From Candidatus Ornithomonoglobus intestinigallinarum (GTDB taxonomy: Bacteria; Bacillota; Clostridia; UBA1381), in assembly GCA_018715365.1 (NCBI GenBank), contig DVLU01000014.1:1-41959 (forward strand): a stretch of DNA of 41,959 bases. Direction: 5' to 3'. How positions within the stretch are numbered: the stretch's first letter is position 1; each line of letters begins with the position of its first letter. Positions 36,173-41,959 of the stretch are shown here, one piece after another. Below the pieces are notes generated by a model. The model made no database searches and was not told the DNA's origin. It saw only the letters and a list, made by a program, of their open reading frames with translations. The translations under genes and the position numbers were made by a program.

Positions 36173-37336
36173 GCGCATATACGGTATCGGGTTTTCACGG
36201 ACGCCTATGGGATATATAACATCCTGCAGCCCGTGCTTTTTAATCAGCGCGTCAAGCCTTGCGGCATCGCGTCCCTTACCGGCTACTACCCATTTCACAT
36301 TGTCCGTAAGGCCGTCATCTCTCAATCGCGCAAACACCCTCACGGCTCTGTCAAGCCCTTTATGCTCGAAATTTATTCTCGCCGCGGTAAAAAATTTAAA
36401 ATATCCGTTATCGTCAAACGGCAGCTCCGCAGGCTCCGCGCCCTTTTCGTAAAACATTACGTCCGCCTCGTATTTATCAGTATCGAGCGCATTAAGAAAA
36501 TTCACAAGCGACGTCATTGCGCCGCCGATATGCGCCTGAATAAAGCAGACAAGCAGCTTTATTTTCTTTCTCGGCGTATCTTCAAGATAAAGCCCGTTTT
36601 CCTCAATCCAGCCGCGCGTCACAAACGGGTGAGGGTTTGGCAGCGTATTGTCAGTAAGCGTTCCGTTTATAAAATCGGGATGCGTCATAAATTCAATATC
36701 ATCTTTTACGCGTTCCTTGTCGGCGTGCTCAAAATCCTGCACCGATCCGAAATATTTTGTTGTGCCTATGCGCTCTTTTCCGACACGCAGGCGGCGGAGC
36801 ACGAAATTAAACACAGCCTTATAGAGCCTGTACGGAAGCGAAAATCCGTCCTCCGAAACGTTTCTGCTTATTCTTACCGTTTTGAAGCCGTATTGCCGCA
36901 AAAGCTTTTTAACCGGCGCATACACGCTGAAATACACGTGCGTAAAATTATGTGAATCGGCGTGCATAAGCGTAAAGCCCATTTCTATATATTTCTTTAT
37001 CTGTGCTTCAACCTCGCACCGTATTGCCCCGCGTACAGAAGGCTTAAGATAAAGCCTTGATTTCAGCGGCACATGGAACGTACCATTAAAGCAGCCGTCC
37101 GCGCCGCAAAGCTCGGACACGGCACATTCACGCGTAAGCGGCCTGCCCTCGGTAAGGTTTATATGAAGTCCCACCTTATCAAAAAAACCGTGCTCTTTTG
37201 CCGTTTCCGCGGCCGCTTCACAGCATGGCATATTCACCATGATCGTTGTCCTGTTGACGAGTCCGCGGTCAAAACATTCGGCCACGGCCGCGTTTACGCT
37301 GTCTGAATAACCGAAATCATCCGCATTCATTATCAT
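35063..37336 (-). CDS. Fusion frame: ChbG/YdjC deacetylase + GT4 pieces + O-antigen ligase
   Basis: A single open frame of 757 residues made of at least three normally separate proteins. Residues 1 to about 250 are a ChbG/YdjC-type carbohydrate deacetylase (NADDFG at 4-9, GLHINLTEG with H58, DSHNFTH at 127-133 as metal ligands). About 256-302 is the start of a GT4 glycosyltransferase, about 303-388 a later part of a GT4, and about 389-757 an O-antigen ligase/polymerase lacking its first membrane segments (NRNFGALGDSNFAGLF and CHNSYIQSLLNFG are typical). ATG 37336 has GGAGGG six bases upstream. No natural protein of this layout is known to me. A deletion fusion or an assembly join is more likely than a real multifunctional enzyme. 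Only the deacetylase part could be active alone. Confidence 0.8.
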   Translation of the reverse strand: MIMNADDFGYSDSVNAAVAECFDRGLVNRTTIMVNMPCCEAAAETAKEHGFFDKVGLHINLTEGRPLTRECAVSELCGADGCFNGTFHVPLKSRLYLKPSVRGAIRCEVEAQIKKYIEMGFTLMHADSHNFTHVYFSVYAPVKKLLRQYGFKTVRISRNVSEDGFSLPYRLYKAVFNFVLRRLRVGKERIGTTKYFGSVQDFEHADKERVKDDIEFMTHPDFINGTLTDNTLPNPHPFVTRGWIEENGLYLEDTPRKKIKLLVCFIQAHIGGAMTSLVNFLNALDTDKYEADVMFYEKGAEPAELPFDDNGYFKFFTAARINFEHKGLDRAVRVFARLRDDGLTDNVKWVVAGKGRDAARLDALIKKHGLQDVIYPIGVRENPIPYMRYRMLIGDTPAFRIYSYLVVIRFLLNLPKTKFRAVYFPALLVFLLHSVFAMPRLTSLRIGLNVIVDCAIIYIILLKVLEDERLFRKFIYAFLLGGAASGVYGWTNTEVSVDINVAGAGAQTVNRNFGALGDSNFAGLFYSLCIVCSAAVGGLPKWLRAAAVLLFGVMLIQTASISALLILAALAVLYIILKYRLKSVVILAATAAVAAAAAAIVLSVPQLRNLDSVAGLIIRINEKLSYIPRGRWDLLTTDRYDIWGDAMRIFFSGNAAEQLIGGRVITVMAIDESVLPIACHNSYIQSLLNFGVIGTAMIYLPLFGIFAYRLIRHFSHSGGYEAEDIKILQMVFNFAFIVFGFTVDFFIDWPFMMFYFI
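36173..36571 (-). pseudogene. GT4 glycosyltransferase remnant with internal deletion
   Basis: The N-terminal Rossmann start (KKIKLLVCFIQAHIGGAMTS) to about residue 302 of the fusion frame is followed directly by the second-domain start (FKFFTAARINFEHKGLDRAV, then KWVVAGKGRD). About 100 or more residues in between are absent. The C-terminal part with the nucleotide-sugar ExxxxxxxE motif is also missing after NPIPYMR. A GT4 normally has 350-400 residues; about 133 remain. It cannot be active. Confidence 0.65.
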
Positions 37337-37391
37337 GGTCCGCCCTCCCTCTGTTCATGTACGTCATAAACCACGTGTATTAGGTTCCCCG

Positions 37392-38096
37392 CTATTTCCT
37401 GAGCGCAAACAAGCACCCGGCAAGCACGGCGCTCTGCGGCGCCGCACGGAAAACCGTATATATAATCCGCTTAAGCGGCGGCATACCTCGCCGCATTATC
37501 ATGCTTTTGTAATTTTGCCTGTAAATCTCAAGATATTTGCCGCCCGTGCAGTCCCGATCGCGTTCCTCCGGCGGCAGACGCATCTGCTCGCTGTATCTCA
37601 ATATAATATCGGAGCATATCTTTTCTCTTGTGCGGAGGAGCTGCTCCTTCATACCGCGCACCTCGAAAAAACGGCAGCGCTCATCATATGCCGCAAGCCA
37701 GTCGCGGCGGTGCGGATTATCCCTGAGCTTTTTTGCTATATCATCCATTATGCTTCCGCTTCGCTGAAAATAGTAATAAAGCGGTTCTTTTGCAAACGCA
37801 ATCTTTTTGCATTTGTAAACGGCGCGGTACGTTGTGAATTCGTCCTCGTTCCAAACGTTCCCCGGAAAGCGTATTCCCGAAAGCACGGAACGCCTGTAAA
37901 TTTTCGCACACGCAAACGACCGCAGGTCATAGCCCAAAAGAGCCTTTTTGCTTTCCGCTGCGCGCTCCGAATATCTTTTCCTTCGCGGCGGGAATTCATC
38001 ACCGCTTCCTTTTTCATACCCGCACTGCGCCGCTTCGCAGCCGTATTTTTCGCACAGCCCTATCATGCGCTCCGCAAAATCGGTACTCAGAAAATC
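37392..38096 (-). pseudogene. GT2 glycosyltransferase, 5' end missing
   Basis: About 230 residues of a family-2 glycosyltransferase of the EpsJ type. The readable frame starts near 38096 at DFLSTDFAERMIG, which corresponds to the region just after the DxD metal site, then GCEAAQCGYEKG, a NEDEFTTYR-type segment and the C-terminal helices. The nucleotide-binding first 90 or so residues are missing and there is no ribosome-binding site at the first internal ATG (38066). Directly upstream lies the abruptly ending EAL gene. The stop is TAG at 37392, 55 bases before the deacetylase start. Confidence 0.78.
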
Positions 38097-39281
38097 ATAT
38101 GATAATATCGTTTAACGCAAAATCGCTCAGCTGTCCCGACGGGCAGTTTATGTGGACAATCGGCGCGCGCCCCTTTTCCTTTGCGATATAAAAAATATCG
38201 GCGCACACATTTTTGATTATCCAGTCGTTTAACTGCGGGAATATACCGAAATCGGCGATACATTCGATAAGCTTTGCCGGGGATACCATGCCGAGTTCGT
38301 CGCTGCGCCATCTTATAAGCGCTTCAAGATGCTCCCTGTCGTTTTCACCGCCGCCCTTCATCGGCTGATAAACAAGGTAAAAATCCTTGAAATCCGCCGT
38401 ATACTGCTCATACACAAGCTGATGCAGCCTGCTCATGCCCGACGTATCGATCTGCAGCTTTTCGTTCTTTCCCTCATTTGCGGCGTTTGCCGTTGCGGCC
38501 ACACGCTTTGTGAGCTCATACAGCAGAGCGGCAACAAGCAGCAGCCCGAAAACAAGCACCGTAACAAATACGGCAATAAGCTTTACGGGCTTATCCGCCG
38601 TTACCTCCGGCAGGATAAGATACTGCAAATCGTCGTTTATTTCGGTATAGAACATTTCATTTATCGTTTGATTTGCAACAGTACAGTATTTTTCCGAATA
38701 CTGCGCAATTTCCTTGAATATTTCCTCGTTTTTCTCCGCAAGGCGTTCTTTTGTTTCGGCGGCTACTTTATCGTTTGTATACGAATCTATTATTTTGTTG
38801 TAATAATCTATCGTATGACGCGCATCGGAGGCGGCCGAAGCCCTGTCCGCATACGACAAAACGATGTTATCGTATGTGTTTATATGCTCCTCAACATCAT
38901 AATCCTCCAAAACGTCCTCATCGCGGTTGTTTGAGGCGTTCACGTCCGACTGTACCCTGCTTGCCTGGTTATAGAGCCCCGCTTCTTTATACGAATCGTA
39001 GAACGAGCTTATCTCGTTTTTGTAATTCTCGGCTATCGAATTATCGACCGTCATCGTTTCGGTAAGGTCCCTTACCTTTGTCTGATAGCTTTTTATTACC
39101 ATTTCGCGGTCCTTTGCAAGATTTCCGGCACGGATATTGCCGTAGTATTTTGCATACTGCAATACAGCAGCCCGAACACCGCTCCCGCCGCAAGCATGAG
39201 CACGGAAAGACGCTTGAATTTTTCAAGTCTTTCTCTGTAAAAAGCCCTTTTTACCGTTTTTAAAGGGTTTATTTTCTTCAT
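38095..39281 (-). pseudogene. Membrane-anchored EAL (c-di-GMP phosphodiesterase-like) protein, frameshifted and 3'-truncated
   Basis: The 5' frame starts at ATG 39281 (AGAGGTG eight bases upstream) and continues in another frame from about 39172. Adding one G in the run at 39171-39173 joins them as LMLAAGAVFG-AAVLQYAKYYGN. The protein has a first membrane helix, an external helical sensor of about 170 residues, a second membrane helix (IAVFVTVLVFGLLLVAALLY) and an EAL domain (YQPM, then LEALIRWRSDELGMVSPAKLI). EAL domains hydrolyse c-di-GMP. Only about 105 of the usual 240 residues are present; the frame ends soon after HINCPSGQLSDFA, so the metal-binding ExxxS, DDFG and E motifs are missing. 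The start overlaps the sugar-transferase stop by four bases, tying it to the EPS operon. Confidence 0.8.
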
Positions 39282-40663
39282 TTTAACGACACCTCTTTAC
39301 TTGTTACCGCAACCGTTTTCTCTTTAAAATCATCTTCGCCCTCGGCCGCGGATTTTAAAAATACGGTTTTTGTTGTAAGCAGCAGTATTTTAAAATCAAG
39401 CGGCAGCGAATAATGGCTTATGTAAAACAGATCATAATATGTCCTGTCATGGATATATGTGGAATACCTGCCGTAAACGTGCGACAAACTCGTAAGCCCG
39501 GCCTTTACCTTGAATCTGTCGCCGTATCTTTCAATCTCCTTTTCGAACACATCGGCAAATACGGGGCGCTCGGGACGCGGGCCGACTATGCTCATGTCGC
39601 CCTTTAGCACGTTCACAAGCTGCGGCAGCTCGTCTATCCTTGCCGAACGCAGTATCCTCCCGACCTTTGTAATGCGCGGATCGTCCTTTTCCGCGAATTT
39701 CGGTCCTCTGAGCTTCTCGGCGTCCGCAACCATAGTACGGAACTTGTATATTTTGAATTTGCGCTTGTCGCGCGTATATCTGACCTGACTGTATATGACC
39801 GGTCCGGGCGACGTCGCCTTAACGGCGGCGGCCGTAACGGCCATAGGCACAGCCGCAAGCAGGAGCCCGACGGACGACACCAGTATATCGACAGCGCGCT
39901 TAACAAACAATTCGACCGTTCCTATTTCCGTCTTTGGCATATACAGCGTTAAAATATCGTCGAAGCAGACGATTTTCGCGTTTGTTTTACCGACGTCTAT
40001 CATTTCCGGAACTATAAACAGCTCCTTATTAAGCGACGTTGCCGTATTCACCGCTATATGATATTCCTCGTCGCTCAGGCCGTCGAGGATACACACCGCA
40101 TCAAACTGCGGGAAACGATCGGCGGCAAATTCACGGAAGTCCTCCGGCGTTATTTTTCCGACGTCCTCATACCATGAATCGTATATCCGCAAAACTCCGT
40201 ATTTTATGCGCTTCATACGGCGCAGATTATTTGAATCTGTATCTATTATAAGCAGCTTCGGCGGACGGTAATGCGCGCTGCAGTACGCTTCAAAAAGCGC
40301 GTCCGTGCCGAAAACGAATATGCCGCCCGCAAGGCAAAGCAGTGCGTCGTGAGCCAGGCGCACGGCGCTTCCGAATATCAAAAGGTTGATAAGCGCCGTA
40401 ACGGCAAACATATATATCGATGAAAGCGCCGTTGAAACGGTTTTTTCGTATAATCCGGAAATCAGATCCGAATATTTTTCAAGCCAGTGCATAAAGCACA
40501 GCATGCCGCAGACGTATACCATGTTTAAGAATATCATATTCCGCATCCCTATCGGTCCGCATTCGGGCAAAACCGCCCATGCCGCAAACGCTGCGGCAGC
40601 AAGCACGGAGGCGTTCAGCAGCAGGCTGCGCCTTCCCTCCGCACGCATATTACGCGCTTTCAT
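39278..40663 (-). CDS. EPS polyprenyl-phosphate sugar transferase
   Basis: An intact 461-residue initiating sugar transferase that would move a sugar-1-phosphate from a nucleotide sugar onto undecaprenyl phosphate to start each EPS repeat unit. It has four to five N-terminal membrane helices (about 12-125), a Rossmann-like middle region, then the catalytic domain (about 265-455). The domain motifs are SPGPVIYSQVRYTR, FKIYKFRTM, the DPRITKVGRILRSARIDELP stretch with its catalytic D-E region, and IVGPRPERP. The ATG overlaps the TGA of the GT2 gene by four bases, and its own stop overlaps the EAL gene start, so the three genes are translationally coupled. Sugar specificity cannot be read from sequence. 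Confidence 0.93.
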   Translation of the reverse strand: MKARNMRAEGRRSLLLNASVLAAAAFAAWAVLPECGPIGMRNMIFLNMVYVCGMLCFMHWLEKYSDLISGLYEKTVSTALSSIYMFAVTALINLLIFGSAVRLAHDALLCLAGGIFVFGTDALFEAYCSAHYRPPKLLIIDTDSNNLRRMKRIKYGVLRIYDSWYEDVGKITPEDFREFAADRFPQFDAVCILDGLSDEEYHIAVNTATSLNKELFIVPEMIDVGKTNAKIVCFDDILTLYMPKTEIGTVELFVKRAVDILVSSVGLLLAAVPMAVTAAAVKATSPGPVIYSQVRYTRDKRKFKIYKFRTMVADAEKLRGPKFAEKDDPRITKVGRILRSARIDELPQLVNVLKGDMSIVGPRPERPVFADVFEKEIERYGDRFKVKAGLTSLSHVYGRYSTYIHDRTYYDLFYISHYSLPLDFKILLLTTKTVFLKSAAEGEDDFKEKTVAVTSKEVSLK

Positions 40664-41529
40664 TTGCTTTTCACTCCCTCCCCCGCAGCGGCGCCGTATT
40701 TTTCACGGATTATACGCACCGCCTTTGAGCATATGATAATATACGGTCTTGCATACGCAAGCAGCCTGAAAAACAAACCGTTCATACCGACAGACGGCAG
40801 CGCCGCCGCAAGCGTGCGCGACACCCTTTTGTTTGCCGCCAGCCTTTCCCCGAACGAAAGCCCGCCGCCGGTGAGCGATCCCTCGCCCCTATAATAGCGG
40901 TACAGCCTGTCGGCCGTATAGCAATAAGTGTTTGCGTTACGGAACATACGTATACAGAAGTCAATGTCCTCTGCCGTTTTAAGCTCCGTATCGAAACGCA
41001 TGCCGCGTATAATATCGGAACGGATAAGCTTCATACATACATGGTTCATGTTTATTCCCGTCATCATACGAAGGTATATTTTGCGGAGCCCGCTGCCGCG
41101 CAGCACAACATCGTTCCCGAACGCTCCCTTGGGATAAAGCATTTTGCCGCCTGGAAGCTCATACGAGAAACCGCACTGCACAACGTCCGCCCCGCAGCCG
41201 TCCGCAAGAGCAAAAAGCTTTTTCAGCATATCCTTTTCCCATATATCGTCGGAATCGAGAAAAGCGGTGTATTCGCCGTCAAGCAGCTCGAGCGCTTTAT
41301 TCCGCGCGCGTGCCGGTCCGCCGTTTCGGTCGCAGCGTATATAAACGAACCTGTCGTCGTTTTCCGCAAAGCCTTTTATGATTTCCGCGCTGCCGTCCGT
41401 TGACGCGTCGTCGGCTATTAGCGCCTGCCATTGCGAAAATGTTTGGCTTTTCAAGGATTCAAGACACCGAGCAATTGTTTTTTTGCTGTTGTACACGGGG
41501 ATTATTACCTGTACCCTATACGGCTTCAT
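40660..41529 (-). CDS. GT2 family glycosyltransferase
   Basis: An intact 289-residue family-2 glycosyltransferase, the first gene of the EPS operon. The nucleotide-binding start VQVIIPVYNSKKTI, the middle ADDASTDGS, the GGPARARN segment and the DxD-type metal site FLDSDDIWEKDM (about 90-102) are all in place. They are followed by the acceptor region with TAEDIDFCIRMF. It would add a sugar to the lipid-linked EPS unit on the cytoplasmic side. GGAGG lies seven bases before ATG 41529. The gene is preceded by a riboswitch-like leader with a terminator, so its expression is probably controlled by transcript termination. Confidence 0.92.
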   Translation of the reverse strand: MKPYRVQVIIPVYNSKKTIARCLESLKSQTFSQWQALIADDASTDGSAEIIKGFAENDDRFVYIRCDRNGGPARARNKALELLDGEYTAFLDSDDIWEKDMLKKLFALADGCGADVVQCGFSYELPGGKMLYPKGAFGNDVVLRGSGLRKIYLRMMTGINMNHVCMKLIRSDIIRGMRFDTELKTAEDIDFCIRMFRNANTYCYTADRLYRYYRGEGSLTGGGLSFGERLAANKRVSRTLAAALPSVGMNGLFFRLLAYARPYIIICSKAVRIIREKYGAAAGEGVKSK

Positions 41530-41564
41530 TCCGGTTCCTCCTTCCGTTTTTCAAAAAAGCAAAT

Positions 41565-41595
41565 AAAAAACTGCAACACAAAAAACATGTTGCAG
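41565..41595 (-). terminator. Leader terminator of the EPS operon
   Basis: On the minus strand CTGCAACA (41595-41588) pairs with TGTTGCAG (41578-41571) around a T-rich loop, followed by six T (41570-41565). It lies 36 bases before the first EPS gene and right after the riboswitch-like aptamer. Its 5' arm and loop overlap the proposed 3' strand of the aptamer's closing stem, so the two structures would exclude each other. Confidence 0.8.
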
Positions 41596-41675
41596 TCGAT
41601 CGAGCATATGATAACATCACACAGCCATCTGGACTTTGCGTCTCCGCTTTTCAACGGATTTGCCGATTTATGTTT
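41583..41675 (-). ncRNA. c-di-GMP-I (GEMM)-like riboswitch, variant
   Basis: On the minus strand 41664-41632 contains, in order, GGCAAA, a small stem TCCG..CGGA capped by a loop with GAAA, then GACGCAAAG. This is the conserved first half of the c-di-GMP-I (GEMM) aptamer. The second half (41631-41589) can fold into a long stem (TGTGTGAT / ATCATATG) but lacks the usual CUAA and GCCxGGUU parts, so it may be a variant class or a diverged member. AAACAT (41675-41670) can pair with ATGTTT (41588-41583) as closing stem, overlapping the terminator. The location between a GGDEF gene and an EPS operon with an EAL gene supports a c-di-GMP-type ligand. Confidence 0.65.
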
Positions 41676-41722
41676 ATTTAATTTCTTAATCTTAAAACGG
41701 TCTTATTAGCTTAACCATAAGC

Positions 41723-41751
41723 ATTTTAACACTTAATTCATCGCTTGTCAA
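41723..41751 (-). promoter_or_regulatory. Promoter of the EPS operon
   Basis: On the minus strand a perfect -35 TTGACA (41751-41746) and a -10 TAAAAT (41728-41723) are separated by 17 bases. Transcription would start near 41716, giving a leader of about 185 bases that contains the riboswitch-like element and the terminator before the first EPS gene. Confidence 0.8.
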
Positions 41752-41801
41752 AACAAAATTCAAAATTTTTCGCCAATTTTATACGTTTTTATCCGTTTGT
41801 T

Positions 41802-41959
41802 TTACACAGCATCATTCTGCCGCAAATTACCTTCGGCTTCTTCTATCACATACATGCCGCGCTTATGCTTTTTTGCCGTGTACAGCGCATTATCGGCCTC
41901 GCGGTACAGCTCGTCAGCCGTCCTTCCCGCCGCGGCAGCAGATGCTCCGACGCTGCACG
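41802..41959 (-). CDS. GGDEF-domain protein, C-terminal end (cut by window edge)
   Basis: The last 51 codons of a gene continuing beyond the right edge. The translated end reads CSVGASAAAAGRTADELYRE, then ADNALYTAKKHKRGMYVIEE, which is the C-terminal part of a GGDEF diguanylate cyclase domain (SxGxA strand, then the helix LYREADNALYTAK before the final strand). The stop is TAA at 41802. The gene precedes the EPS operon promoter on the same strand. Such an enzyme would make c-di-GMP, matching the riboswitch-like leader and the EAL gene downstream. The active-site motif lies outside the window. Confidence 0.85.
   Translation of the reverse strand, partial: CSVGASAAAAGRTADELYREADNALYTAKKHKRGMYVIEEAEGNLRQNDAV

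Noticed and set aside
33160-38100. Mobile element as the cause of the broken EPS genes
   Set aside because: No transposase, integrase, terminal inverted repeats or target-site duplications were found at or near the junctions.

Overview
This window reads as a chromosomal segment of a Gram-positive anaerobe, most likely a gut-type member of the Clostridia (Bacillota). The reasons are strong GGAGG ribosome-binding sites, sigma-A type promoters, SLH-domain surface proteins, a lipobox sugar-binding lipoprotein with two LplB/YtcP-type permeases, and no outer-membrane (SusCD-like) genes. This assignment is an inference from gene content. Every gene I can support lies on the minus strand, so the biology reads from right to left; the long plus-strand open frames are shadows of minus-strand genes.

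Right end (about 33.6-42 kb): an exopolysaccharide (EPS) region. It opens with the 3' end of a GGDEF (diguanylate cyclase) gene. Next come a near-consensus promoter (41723-41751), a leader whose first half matches the c-di-GMP-I (GEMM) riboswitch core, and an intrinsic terminator. The operon continues with an intact GT2 glycosyltransferase, an intact polyprenyl-phosphate sugar transferase and a membrane-anchored EAL protein, joined by 4-base overlaps. A c-di-GMP-made, -sensed and -degraded circuit around EPS synthesis is the most interesting system here. Leftward of the EAL gene the cluster is a mosaic of cut genes: a GT2 lacking its 5' end, a ChbG/YdjC-GT4-O-antigen-ligase fusion frame, a GT2 lacking its 3' end, a flippase lacking its 5' end, and a LicD-like stub. 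This means either extensive deletion or a mis-assembled locus.

Middle (33154-33584): a gene-free AT-rich gap holding a promoter (33307-33335) and an 11-bp inverted repeat in the leader of the next operon.

Left and centre (2.5-33.2 kb): one very long leftward polysaccharide-utilisation operon. In transcription order it holds two ABC permeases (the second with a one-base frameshift in a run of seven G), two SLH surface proteins, a large multidomain heparinase II/III-like lyase, an Ig-like secreted protein, a laminin-G-like secreted protein, a second heparinase II/III-like lyase, and the sugar-binding lipoprotein, followed by a strong terminator hairpin. Then come the cytoplasmic enzymes: GH105 unsaturated uronyl hydrolase, two GH127/DUF1680 beta-L-arabinofuranosidase-type enzymes, an AraC regulator, a GH36 alpha-galactosidase and a GH31 enzyme. 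The logic is extracellular cleavage of an acidic plant polymer by the lyases, import of unsaturated oligosaccharides by the ABC system, and intracellular trimming by GH105, GH127, GH36 and GH31. An arabinose- and galactose-decorated acidic glycan (rhamnogalacturonan I side chains or arabinogalactan-protein) fits best, but this is inferred.

Far left (0-2.5 kb): a separately promoted secreted beta-helix protein, split by a one-base frameshift. It carries the same C-terminal module as several secreted proteins of the big operon. Three single-base frameshifts, all in or next to G/C runs, plus the EPS junctions suggest that part of the disruption may be sequence or assembly error.
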